Shown here in pieces: positions 26,737 through 39,992 of a DNA stretch of 64,000 bases (positions are counted from its first letter, which is position 1; every line of letters starts with the position of its first letter). A model generated the notes under the pieces. The model did no database searches. It saw only the letters and a program-made list of their open reading frames with translations, and had not been told where the DNA came from. A program made the position numbers and the translations under genes. Source of the DNA: a bacterium. Its GTDB lineage: Bacteria > Zhuqueibacterota > Zhuqueibacteria > Zhuqueibacterales > Zhuqueibacteraceae. The stretch is from assembly GCA_023150945.1 (NCBI GenBank), contig JAKLJX010000009.1, positions 186,001 to 250,000 on the forward strand, given 5' to 3'.

Positions 26737-27468
26737 ATGAATCGAGCAAGATGCGCTTTTCTCTTTTTGTTGATTCTTGCCGCATTGGTGAACGCGCAAA
26801 ATCCTTCTGCAAAATTTTATTCTCAGACAAGCAGCTTTTTCGGCAAATACGTTCACGAAGGTCGGGTCAATTATGCGGCCATCAAAAAGAATCCGCGAGC
26901 AATGCAGGAAATTGTTACTACGCTGGCCAATTTTGACTTAAAAAGCCTGACTGACGCCAATGGCGAAAAGGCCTTCTGGATAAACGCCTATAATCTGCTG
27001 GTTATCAGCTCTGTGGTCAGCCGCTACCCCGTCAAATCTCCGTTGGACATTTCGGGTTTCTTTGATCGCGCCAAGCATCGCGTTGCCGGCGATTCGCTGA
27101 CATTGAATGAAATTGAAAACGACAAGCTGCGCAAAAAATTCAATGACGCGCGCATTCATTTCGCGCTGGTGTGCGCGGCCAAAGGTTGTCCAACTCTGCT
27201 CGATTACGCATACCTCAGCGAGAATTTGGACGAGCAACTCGACTTGCGCGCCCGGGCGACACTCAACGATGCCGCGTACGTGCGCGTGAACTCCGGCGCC
27301 CGGAAGGTTCTTCTCTCGGAGATTTTCAGATGGTACGAGGCCGATTTCGCCAGCGGAGGGAGAACGGTTATCGACTACATGAATCAATATCGCACCGAGA
27401 AAATCCCAATTGATTTCTCGATCGACTTGATTCCTTACGATTGGACCTTGAATGCGTCTTCCGAATAG
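26737..27468 (+). CDS. Exported DUF547-domain protein
   Basis: 243 residues. A signal peptide ends near LVNAQN. The conserved DUF547 blocks are visible: VNYAAIKKN, EKAFWINAYNLLVI, LNEIENDKLR, RIHFALVCAAKGCPTLLDYAY and VLLSEIFRWYEADF. DUF547 has no settled function; the Cys of AKGCP and the Asn/Tyr of the INAYN block are the most invariant positions. Its 3' end is 37 bp before the next gene's start. Confidence 0.9.
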   Translation: MNRARCAFLFLLILAALVNAQNPSAKFYSQTSSFFGKYVHEGRVNYAAIKKNPRAMQEIVTTLANFDLKSLTDANGEKAFWINAYNLLVISSVVSRYPVKSPLDISGFFDRAKHRVAGDSLTLNEIENDKLRKKFNDARIHFALVCAAKGCPTLLDYAYLSENLDEQLDLRARATLNDAAYVRVNSGARKVLLSEIFRWYEADFASGGRTVIDYMNQYRTEKIPIDFSIDLIPYDWTLNASSE

Positions 27469-27505
27469 GAAACGCCGCGACCGCAAATTAGCAAAGGATT
27501 GCCCT

Positions 27506-28438
27506 GTGCAACACCTAAAACGCTTTCTCTTAACAACCGCCCTTTTTCTGGTGGCCTGCGTTGGCACTGATTTCATCGCGGAGCCGGCCATGACGGTGCC
27601 GGCACGGATAGTCATCGCTCCAACGAACACGGCCGTGGAGGTGGGCAAAACCACCGGCTTTCAGGCCGTCTACTATGACAACCAGGGAATTCAAATTCCT
27701 GATGTCGCGTTGCAGTGGAGCAGCTCCGATCCGAACATTGCTTCGATAGACACCACCGGCCAGGCCTCGGGCCACGACACCGGTCAAACGAAAATCACCG
27801 CCCGTGCGCGTGGGGTGACGAGCGGCGCGGCCATCCTGACGGTGGTGGCCAACCCCAATCAAGTTGCCCGTGTCGTCGTTGTGCCGGACAGTGGCAACAT
27901 CGGTATTGGCGAAATGCTGCAATTCGCGGCCATCGCCCAAAACTTGAACGGCCAGGTGTTGAGCGGCAGATCTGTCAATTGGCGCAGCTCGGATGCAACC
28001 ATCGCGACGGTGAGCAGCACCGGTTTGGCAACCGGTTTCAAGCCAGGCGGAGTGAATATCATCGCGACAGTCGAAGGCGTCGAAAGTTCGGCAGTTCGTC
28101 TCACCATTTTGGGAACAAGCCGTAGCGGCACGTTTACTGGAAATCCCAACACCTCTTATAACGTCAGCGGCACGGCCACGCTCGAGCAACAGGCGAATGG
28201 CAGTCTCGTCCTGCGATTGGGCAGCGATTTCAGCAGCAGCAATGGCCCGCGACTCGAAGTTTTTCTCTCTACCACCAGCACCGTTGGCAGCAACAGTCTC
28301 AATCTTGGCCGGCTGCAGCGAACTTCCGGCGCGCAGAGTTACAACGTGCCGGCCGGCGTGCCGCTGACAACTTACAACTGGGTGATCATTCACTGCGTGC
28401 CGTTCAATGTAACATTTGGCCATGCGCAGTTGCGATAG
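27506..28438 (+). CDS. Lipoprotein with two BIG2-like domains and a DM13 domain
   Basis: 310 residues from the GTG at 27506, chosen because AAGGA lies eight bases upstream and the sequence then begins as a lipoprotein leader ending in LVAC. Two bacterial Ig-like (BIG2) modules follow (about 30-115 and 120-205), each with a WSSSDPNIASIDTTGQA-type strand. The last 100 residues are a DM13 domain (GSLVLRLGSDFSSSNGPRLE-VFLS to YNWVIIHCVPFNVTFGHAQL) with its single conserved Cys. DM13 is proposed to act in redox or electron transfer. The protein is probably anchored in the outer membrane. Confidence 0.88.
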   Translation: MQHLKRFLLTTALFLVACVGTDFIAEPAMTVPARIVIAPTNTAVEVGKTTGFQAVYYDNQGIQIPDVALQWSSSDPNIASIDTTGQASGHDTGQTKITARARGVTSGAAILTVVANPNQVARVVVVPDSGNIGIGEMLQFAAIAQNLNGQVLSGRSVNWRSSDATIATVSSTGLATGFKPGGVNIIATVEGVESSAVRLTILGTSRSGTFTGNPNTSYNVSGTATLEQQANGSLVLRLGSDFSSSNGPRLEVFLSTTSTVGSNSLNLGRLQRTSGAQSYNVPAGVPLTTYNWVIIHCVPFNVTFGHAQLR

Positions 28439-28534
28439 AGCCTCCGGCGGTTCCCGGGTTGGCTGGCTAATGGAAGCTATGCCGGTAATCGGGTCAAGCG
28501 AAGAACCAGGCGGCAAAACAGAAGGAAAAAAACT

Positions 28535-29389
28535 GTGAAACGCACTTTCGTTTATATGGCCACCCTCGCGGGTCTTATCCTGGACTCCGGCGGCGCTCAT
28601 GCCGGCGCCTGGACACAAAGACGCGGCTTGGGCTACTACGAGCTGAAGTTCTATTTTATTCGCGCCGATCGTTACTATGAGCCGGATGGCAATGTCATCA
28701 CCATTCCGACTTTGGGAGAGTATACCTTTAGCTTCTACGGCGAATATGGCCTCACTGAGTGGCTGACCCTGGTGGGGGAAATTCCCGTCTGTAAGCACAT
28801 CTCGCTCAACCGCCAAGTCGGCCGCAGCACCGGTTTTGTCTATTTTCCCGGCGACTCGGTCAGCGGAATTGCCGACGCCGAAATTGGCGTGCGTGTCGGC
28901 TTGCTGCGCAGCGGGCCTACGGTGCTCAGCGCCGGTCTGAAGTTCGGTTTGCCATTTGGCGACAACAGCCAGCCGAACGGTTTGCTCACCGGCGACCGCG
29001 AGTTCAACCAAATCCTCTCGCTGCAGCTGGGGCATTCCTTCCATCCGATGCCGATGTACTTCACCAGTGAGGCCGGCGTCAACAACCGCGCGAACGGCTA
29101 TTCGGATGAGTTTCGTTACGAGGCGGAGCTTGGCTGCACGATTGGCCGCGCCCTGAGTGTCAATTTGAAAGTGAACGGGACGGAGCCATTCCGCAACGGC
29201 GATGACACGGTCACCGGCGGCATGGGCGGCTTGTATGCGAACAACCAACGATATCTCGCATATGGCCCGGGGGTGTTTTACAGTTTCTATCAAAATTTCG
29301 GCATCAATGCGCGCGTTGCTTTTGCGGCGTATGGCGAAAATGTGTTGGCGAAGCCACAGTACTTTTTCGGCTTTTTTTTGAAGCAGTGA
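28535..29389 (+). CDS. Outer-membrane beta-barrel protein (transporter-like)
   Basis: 284 residues starting at GTG 28535 with AAGGA upstream. A signal peptide ends near AHAGA. The mature part has repeated amphipathic strands with G/Y/F spacing (YYELKFYFIRADRYY, GEYGLTEWLTLVGEIPV, VLSAGLKFGLPFGD, QILSLQLGHSFHPMP), like the MetA/phenol-degradation transporter barrels. It ends YFFGFFLKQ, so the last residue is not aromatic. No specific substrate can be assigned. Confidence 0.78.
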   Translation: MKRTFVYMATLAGLILDSGGAHAGAWTQRRGLGYYELKFYFIRADRYYEPDGNVITIPTLGEYTFSFYGEYGLTEWLTLVGEIPVCKHISLNRQVGRSTGFVYFPGDSVSGIADAEIGVRVGLLRSGPTVLSAGLKFGLPFGDNSQPNGLLTGDREFNQILSLQLGHSFHPMPMYFTSEAGVNNRANGYSDEFRYEAELGCTIGRALSVNLKVNGTEPFRNGDDTVTGGMGGLYANNQRYLAYGPGVFYSFYQNFGINARVAFAAYGENVLAKPQYFFGFFLKQ

Positions 29390-29539
29390 GGGCACAATTG
29401 CCGACGGAACGGCAGTGAACATCTGCCGGAACACACACCCATGGCGACCGGTTCACCCAACGAAACCGGCCGGGCGCGGCCCAAGCTGCTGCACCGGTGC
29501 CTGCAACGACAAGGGCGCCTCATCGCGCTTCGCTTTGAC

Positions 29540-29650
29540 CAACTGCTGGCGCGGCATCAGAATTCTATTGCAGAGCAGCTCGCCGAGGCTTGCGCAGGAT
29601 TTTCACTGCGGTATGGCGGATCAGTTTGTGACCGAATCTCAAGACGGCAG
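29540..29650 (+). pseudogene. Remnant of a receiver-domain gene
   Basis: One frame reads WRGIRILLQSSSPRLAQDFH followed by GMADQFV-ES, closely matching the end of the lone receiver domain at 42380-42793 (WRGVKILLQSSAPAPAHDFR, WMADQFVHKS). DNA similarity is visible too. The sequence before and after does not continue the fold: the phosphoacceptor region is missing and the frame runs into repeat B. It is therefore a decayed fragment in an otherwise empty 514-bp gap (29390-29903). Confidence 0.75.
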
Positions 29651-29739
29651 AGACTTTATCGTTGGCAAGGAATGGAGGTTTGAGGCAGATATGTTGGCGC
29701 CGGCCTCCGCTTTCTGCAAGACAAATCCAGTTCACTCCA

Positions 29740-29884
29740 GCGTTTTTCAAATGCGGGCGCAGGAATCGCAGTCCTGCCCACTCATGAGGCACGGTGGCAG
29801 CCGCAAGCTTATTGGCTTTGACAGCCGCCCACAAGCAAAAGGGCGGGAACTACAAACTTGCTCACCCAATTGAAAACCGCTGCA
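29740..29884. repeat. Dispersed intergenic repeat family B, copy 2
   Basis: Second copy of the element at 15760-15896, in the same orientation in the window. It ends about 20 bp before the YHS gene, so that gene's ribosome-binding site lies just outside it. Confidence 0.82.
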
Positions 29885-29903
29885 AAAGCAAAAGGAGAAT
29901 CAA

Positions 29904-30335
29904 ATGCTCACGCAACTTCCTGCTTTCGTTGCCGTTGTTGCTTTGCTATTCGGCGTCAACGACAATTTGAAAATCAGAGGCTACGATCCCGTTGCTTATT
30001 TCACAGCCGGTAAACCGGTAAAAGGTGATTCCAAATTCGAGCAGGAATGGCGGGGAGCAACGTATCGTTTCTCCAGCCGGGAGAATCTTGTGCGGTTCCA
30101 AAAAGAGCCGGAAAAATATGCGCCACAATACGGCGGCTATTGCGCCTATGCGGTCAGTCAAGGCTATACCGCGCCGGTCGATCCCGAGGCCTGGGATATC
30201 GTGAACGGCAAGCTGTATCTCAACTACAGCAAGGCTGTCCAGAAAAAATGGCGTGAAAAGCGGGACGAGTACATCGCCAGCGCCGACCGGAACTGGCCCG
30301 GACTGCGCGCCAAGCAACAGCAAAAGGATGACTAG
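29904..30335 (+). CDS. YHS-domain protein, exported
   Basis: 143 residues with a short hydrophobic N-terminus (LPAFVAVVALLFGV), preceded by AAGGAG. The YHS domain follows: IRGYDPVAYFTAGKPVKGD, then YRFSSRENLVRFQKEPEKYA and PQYGGYCAYAVSQGY. YHS domains occur in metal-related and unassigned periplasmic proteins. The domain's GGYCA Cys is present. The C-terminus is charged and probably disordered. A small hairpin overlaps the stop (30335-30350). Confidence 0.9.
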   Translation: MLTQLPAFVAVVALLFGVNDNLKIRGYDPVAYFTAGKPVKGDSKFEQEWRGATYRFSSRENLVRFQKEPEKYAPQYGGYCAYAVSQGYTAPVDPEAWDIVNGKLYLNYSKAVQKKWREKRDEYIASADRNWPGLRAKQQQKDD

Positions 30336-30492
30336 GCGCTTGTGAGCGCCCGATCGACAAAAAATTGTCGCCAACAAAGAAGTCGCTTTGTTGCTGCCCG
30401 AAGGGCCACTTTTCCCAAGCGGAGTCATGGGAAAAGCACAGTTTATTCAAGGTGAAATCGTTGCCCTACCGGCAAGAGATTTCTCCAACGAC

Positions 30493-30537
30493 TTGAAACA
30501 ACCCAGCGGATATTTTTAGTCCGCTGGGTTGTTTCAA
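30493..30537. terminator. Perfect 18-bp inverted repeat
   Basis: TTGAAACAACCCAGCGGA (30493-30510) is exactly complementary to 30520-30537, with a 9-base AT-rich loop. It lies 158 bp past the YHS gene. No T-run follows on the plus strand, so it may be a bidirectional terminator or a palindromic element. Confidence 0.6.
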
Positions 30538-30612
30538 TCCGTTGGCGATTCCCTTTGAGTTGCGGTTTATCGTTGGGGCTTCGTGACTTTGATTTGTACA
30601 AGTGATTGCGCG

Positions 30613-30685
30613 TGTCATTCGGGAGGAATCTTGCGAGGTACTTGGCCGCGTGCTCAAATCTTCATAGGATCCTTGCAGGATGACA
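30613..30685. repeat. Palindromic repeat family C, copy 2
   Basis: Starts TGTCATTCGGGAGGAATCTT and ends CCTTGCAGGATGACA, arms that pair imperfectly. The ends match copy 1 at 21727-21814. No gene is supported in 30336-30793 apart from the hairpins and this repeat. Confidence 0.75.
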
Positions 30686-30793
30686 TGGGTGGTGGCCATA
30701 CAGTTCAAGGTAACAGACCACGCGTGTGCTGTCTGGCAACGCCGGCCGGCAGCATTCGAGTCGAACGTTTCGCAGCCATAAAGGAGAATCACC

Positions 30794-30991
30794 ATGTTCT
30801 GCATTCATTGCGGCAGCCGCGAGCACAGCAGCGGCCAGCACAAACCCTGCGCCTATTGCGGCGGAGACGCGCACAGCAGCGGCGAGCACAAACCGTGCGT
30901 GCATTGCCGCAGCCGCGAGCATGCCACCGGCGAACACCAGCCGTGCGTGCACTGCGGCAGCAACGAACACGCCTCGAATGCCCACGCCTGA
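30794..30991 (+). CDS. 65-residue protein of four tandem C-x2-C-x4-H-x4-H repeats
   Basis: The ATG follows AAGGAG with good spacing. The whole protein is four 16-residue units. Putative ligands are C3/C6/H11/H16, C19/C22/H27/H32, C35/C38/H43/H48 and C51/C54/H59/H64, with linkers such as HKPC and HQPC. Each unit has the spacing of a retroviral-type zinc knuckle (C-x2-C-x4-H-x4-C) but with His as the last ligand. The 48-nt unit is repeated at DNA level with third-position changes, which suggests selection on the protein. It probably binds zinc, copper or another metal. An ECF sigma factor starts 73 bp downstream on the same strand, so it could be a metal-responsive partner, although no known anti-sigma family has this form. 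I do not recognise a family. Confidence 0.8.
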   Translation: MFCIHCGSREHSSGQHKPCAYCGGDAHSSGEHKPCVHCRSREHATGEHQPCVHCGSNEHASNAHA

Positions 30992-31064
30992 GGCCGGAAA
31001 TTTTCCGGGGGCCGGCTGTAAGGATTGTCCGCCGCCGGCGACGAATGGAGGAAAGGAGGCGCTC

Positions 31065-31709
31065 ATGACAAGAGAAGCACCGACCAATGCTCGACCTCTC
31101 GGCAAGGCAGGCGAACGCGAGTCCTTTGAAGCCCTCGCCATGCCCCTGCTCAACCAACTTTACTACACCGCGCTGCGCCTGACCAGAAATCGGCTGGATG
31201 CTGAAGACCTGGTGCAGGAAACGTTTCTGAAGGCGTGTCGCTTCTATCATCAATTCACTCCCGGCACCAACTTTGGCGGGTGGATATCCCGCATCCTGAT
31301 CACGAACTTCATCAATCGTTACCGCAGAAAGAAGCGCGAGCCGCGCTGGGTAAGTCTCGAGGCGGGCAATGCAGTCTTACCCCACGAGGAAACACATGAC
31401 GCCGACCGGCTGTCCAATGCCGGGGTGGCGGAGAACTACCAAGATTTGTTTGATGACACCATCGCCACTGCGCTCGACCGCGTGCCGGAGCATTATCGCA
31501 TGATCGTGCTGCTCTCCGACGTAAGCGGCTTGAGCTACAAGGAAATCGCGCACGCGGTCGGCTGCCCGCTCGGCACAGTCATGTCGCGGCTGAGCCGGGG
31601 CCGCAAGCTGCTGGGGCGCATGTTGAACGCTTATGCCTCTGCCCACCGCCTCGTGCGTAATGCGCCGGCAGGTGTTGCCCACCGGCAGGCGTCCATGATG
31701 GTGAGCTGA
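31065..31709 (+). CDS. ECF-type RNA polymerase sigma factor
   Basis: 214 residues from the ATG at 31065, which has AAGGAGG at ideal spacing; a much longer open frame upstream overlaps the Cys/His protein gene and is not real. Region 2 is YYTALRLTRNRLDAEDLVQE-TFLKA with FGGWISRILITNFINRYRRK. Region 4 is ALDRVPEHYRMIVLLSDVSG-LSYKEIA, then GCPLGTVMSRLSRGRKLL. It directs RNA polymerase to stress or envelope genes. No transmembrane anti-sigma gene follows; the only adjacent candidate partner is the Cys/His-rich protein upstream. Confidence 0.94.
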   Translation: MTREAPTNARPLGKAGERESFEALAMPLLNQLYYTALRLTRNRLDAEDLVQETFLKACRFYHQFTPGTNFGGWISRILITNFINRYRRKKREPRWVSLEAGNAVLPHEETHDADRLSNAGVAENYQDLFDDTIATALDRVPEHYRMIVLLSDVSGLSYKEIAHAVGCPLGTVMSRLSRGRKLLGRMLNAYASAHRLVRNAPAGVAHRQASMMVS

Positions 31710-31792
31710 AGCTCGGCATTTCCGCGCGGGCGCGGCGCAAGATGGAATCTGCTCAAAACCGTGGCTGCAACTAAAATCAAGGAGTCTTTGCG

Positions 31793-32206
31793 ATGGAATT
31801 GACCAAAACACAACTCGTCCTGAGCTGGGCACTGCGTCTGGCAGCGGCCGGCATTCTGCTGCAAACGCTGTTTTTCAAATTCACCGGCGCCGAGGAATCG
31901 AAGTTCATTTTCAGCACGCTGGGCCTCGAGCCTTGGGGCCGGATCGGCTCGGGCGTCGTTGAGCTGATCGCCGCGGTGCTGCTGCTCGTGCCGCGCACCA
32001 CCACCCTGGGCGCGTTGCTTGCGCTCGGCGTGATGAGCGGCGCGATTCTGAGCCATCTCACCATTCTCGGCCTCGAAGTCAAAAACGACCGCGGCCTGCT
32101 GTTCGCGCTGGCGGTGCTGGTGTTGCTGGCGAGCGCGGGCGTGCTCTTCCTGCACCGTTACGAGATTCCCCTGCTCGGCGACAAACTGCGGCCGCATGCC
32201 GCATGA
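31793..32206 (+). CDS. DoxX-like membrane protein
   Basis: 137 residues with four hydrophobic helices: LSWALRLAAAGILLQTLFFKF at the start, then GSGVVELIAAVLLLVPRTTT, LGALLALGVMSGAILSHL and LFALAVLVLLASAGVLFL. The pattern is that of DoxX/DoxX-like proteins. It starts 83 bp after the ECF sigma gene, preceded by AAGGAG, and could be part of its operon. A function in membrane redox balance is possible from the family only. Confidence 0.82.
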   Translation: MELTKTQLVLSWALRLAAAGILLQTLFFKFTGAEESKFIFSTLGLEPWGRIGSGVVELIAAVLLLVPRTTTLGALLALGVMSGAILSHLTILGLEVKNDRGLLFALAVLVLLASAGVLFLHRYEIPLLGDKLRPHAA

Positions 32207-32278
32207 GGGCAATACTGATTGCCAGCGGACTGCAACTGTAATTGCTGTCCGTCCCAGACTGCAAATATTTGCGAAAAC

Positions 32279-32388
32279 GTTCCTGCAGCGGCTTGGCCGT
32301 TGCTTCAAAGCTCTCAGAGTTTTCACGCCCCCCGGAGTTTCAGAAACCTCGGCTCAGCCGAGGTTGTAACGTTTTCGGGCGGGCACCC
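32279..32388. repeat. Dispersed intergenic repeat family A, copy 2
   Basis: Second copy of the element at 12515-12622. The ends AAAACGTT (32274-32281) and AACGTTTT (32369-32376) are complementary, and AACCTCGGCT-C-AGCCGAGGTT forms an inner hairpin, so the element is palindromic in structure. The rest of the 32207-32621 gap shows no gene. Confidence 0.8.
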
Positions 32389-32621
32389 ATTACTTCGGGC
32401 AGGGGCATCATCGCCGGCCCGAGTAAAAAATCCCTCGGCCTTGCAGGTAGAATCCTGCGCCGTGGGATTTCCTTTCTGTGGGGGACCATTTTACCTTCCC
32501 CCTTGCGGATTGTCCGATTTTTCTTATCATACGTCTCACGAAAGCCGAGATGAAGACTGGCATGCCCGCTGTAATTGCGCTTGGTGGGATCGTATGAATT
32601 CCAATCACAAGGAAAATTGGC

Positions 32622-38198
<5,577 letters not shown>

Positions 38199-38322
38199 AC
38201 TCCGCGGCCTGCAGCGCCGCAGATTCCGCCGGCAACTGCGCAAGCCGAGCGGAGATTCCTCCCCGTCGCACAAGCCTCTGTCCTGACCAACTACCTGCAA
38301 GCACCAACCGTCATTGTGATGC

Positions 38323-38356
38323 TGTCAGAATATTGACACCTGTCATTATTTTGACA
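38323..38356. promoter_or_regulatory. Two TGTCA-N6-TGACA dyads, candidate activator-binding sites
   Basis: TGTCAGAATATTGACA (38323-38338) and TGTCATTATTTTGACA (38341-38356) are separated by two bases. They follow the sigma54-activator fusion gene by 125 bp and precede the STAS gene by about 210 bp. A weak sigma54-like element (CGGCAC...TGGT) lies at about 38452-38466. The binder may be the fusion protein's HTH. No gene is supported in 38199-38566. Confidence 0.6.
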
Positions 38357-38566
38357 GCCGCGCCGCAACTCTCCTCAATTGTGAATCTCGATCATCATCA
38401 CAACAGCAGGAAACACAAGGCCCTAACGTGTAGCCCGAAGCGCTGGTAGCGCGGCACGATTTTGGTAGGTGATTGCATCAGATTCGCCTCCCCCTGATCA
38501 GTCGAGACGGTTGAGCGGATTGAGTGATAAGAGAGAATTCTCCGGCGATACGTGACCAAGAGCACC

Positions 38567-38854
38567 ATGTTTAGAATGACAAAAATTTTCGCAAACGGCT
38601 CAGTCGAGATTCACAAGATCGAGGGAAAAGTGACTGACGAGGTTTTGCCGCTGTGGCAGGAGCAGTTGGCGGCGCTGCAGCCGGGTGAGAAGCGGGATAT
38701 CTTACTCGATTTCAGTCAGGTTTGGGCCTTGAGTGCCGCTGCCATCGAAATACTCATCAGCCATTTGCGCGGCAGCATGCGCGTGATGAATCCCGGTATG
38801 GATCTTCGCAACCTGTTGCATGCCGCCGGTCTGTCCTCGAGTGTACTGGAATAA
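38567..38854 (+). CDS. STAS-domain protein (anti-anti-sigma-like)
   Basis: About 95 residues from the ATG at 38567; an in-frame GTG at 38552 would add five residues but has no better ribosome site. The chain has the STAS outline: a KIEGKVTDEVLPLWQEQL segment, then RDILLDFSQVWALSAAAIEI and a final helix (DLRNLLHAAGLSSSVLE). The usual phospho-Ser motif (D-S-S-G) reads ALSAAA here, so regulation by phosphorylation at that position is doubtful. It precedes an ECF sigma gene by 67 bp. Such domains bind anti-sigma factors or membrane transporters. Confidence 0.75.
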   Translation: MFRMTKIFANGSVEIHKIEGKVTDEVLPLWQEQLAALQPGEKRDILLDFSQVWALSAAAIEILISHLRGSMRVMNPGMDLRNLLHAAGLSSSVLE

Positions 38855-38921
38855 ATCGGCCGGGCCGTGAGTTTCAACGAATCAGGCAACGGCTCGCAAT
38901 ACCAAAAGAGAGGTGGATGCT

Positions 38922-39566
38922 GTGACCAGCCTGGAGATGCCCAGCACGAGTACAACCCTCGCCGGCCCGCGCCCGCAGCGCAGTCGAACGCCGGCCGTGA
39001 ATCCGGAATCGTGGGTTGACCAGCACGGCGACTACTTGTACAGCTTTGCCCTGTTGCGGCTGCGCGATCATGAGCTGGCGGAAGAGATCGTGCAGGAAAC
39101 GTTTCTGGCTGCGCTCAAGGGGCGCCAGAATTTTGCGGGGCAATCATCCGAGCGAACCTGGCTGGTGGGCATTCTGAAGCACAAGATCGTCGATCATTAT
39201 CGTCGCGCCCGGCGCGAGCAGCCTGTGGCCGATATTGAAGGCGGTGCGGATGAGCTCTTCCGGGAGGCGGGGGAATGGGCGGGGCACTGGACGGAAGAGG
39301 GCGCGCCGCAAGAATGGGCGAACGATCCCAGCCAGTTGCTCGAGCAGGAAGAATTTTGGAAAGTCTTCAACCGCTGTCTGGCGCAACTGCCGCAGCGCCT
39401 CGCCGAAGCGTTCACGCTGCGCGAAATCGACGGCTACAGCAGCGAAGAAATCTGCGCAATCCTCGCCATCTCCCCCAACAATCTCTGGGTGATGCTGCAT
39501 CGCGCCCGCGCCATGCTGCGGCGCAGCCTGGAAGTGCACTGGCTGGAGGCCGCATCCTCGCGTTGA
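38922..39566 (+). CDS. ECF-type RNA polymerase sigma factor
   Basis: 214 residues from the GTG at 38922, preferred because AGAGAGG lies eight bases upstream; the GTG at 38913 overlaps that site. Region 2 is YLYSFALLRLRDHELAEEIV-QETFLAALKG with RTWLVGILKHKIVDHYRRAR. Region 4 is CLAQLPQRLAEAFTLREIDG-YSSEEICAILAI, then NNLWVMLHRARAMLRRSL. The central linker is longer than usual. This subtype normally has a zinc-containing anti-sigma gene directly downstream; here the only such gene is at 43023-43334 on the other strand. Confidence 0.94.
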   Translation: MTSLEMPSTSTTLAGPRPQRSRTPAVNPESWVDQHGDYLYSFALLRLRDHELAEEIVQETFLAALKGRQNFAGQSSERTWLVGILKHKIVDHYRRARREQPVADIEGGADELFREAGEWAGHWTEEGAPQEWANDPSQLLEQEEFWKVFNRCLAQLPQRLAEAFTLREIDGYSSEEICAILAISPNNLWVMLHRARAMLRRSLEVHWLEAASSR

Positions 39567-39690
39567 ATTTGCTTTCCCTCCTCCCCCCGCAAATCGCAGG
39601 AATCTCGCAAAAGACTCGACGCGGTGGTTGAGTCTTTGCGGGTGACTTCGGGGTGCCCGGGAAGCTGGATATGTTTTTCAAGACAACCGT

Positions 39691-39740
39691 CTGCGCCAGA
39701 TTTCCGTCAAGCTGAAATCTGAAGCCCCGCGGGCAGCAAT
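39691..39740. repeat. Direct repeat family D, copy 1
   Basis: 50 bp starting CTGCGCCAGATTTCCGTCAA and ending GGGCAGCAAT, repeated at 39993-40042 with two or three differences. The whole 39567-40273 gap (707 bp) shows no supported gene; it also contains degenerate GAGACGCTGAG/CTCTGCGGTG-type sequence at about 39865-39935. Confidence 0.85.
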
Positions 39741-39992
39741 CAGGCCGATTCGTCCACTGTTGTCTCGCACGAGGTATCCACCACCACTGTCCTCCGGCTG
39801 TCATCCAGTAAGGATCCTGTGAAGATTGGGGCACACGCCTTCGCCAAACACCTCAAAAGCTCACCGCCGAGACGCTGAGACCGCCGGGAAGGAATCTCTT
39901 GAATTCAAAACTCCGTGGCTCTGCGGTGCAAGCGTTTGCTTTGTGATCAAGAATCTTTCAGAATTCTATTCAGACTTTGCGCGCCTTATCGC

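Noticed and set aside
30726-31064. Long upstream extension of the ECF sigma factor
   Set aside because: It is a second frame through the Cys/His-repeat gene; AAGGAGG before the ATG at 31065 gives a normal ECF length.
32558-32573. TGGCATG-N4-CTGTA before the giant fusion gene as a sigma54 promoter
   Set aside because: Three mismatches including the -12 GC; too weak to list as a feature.
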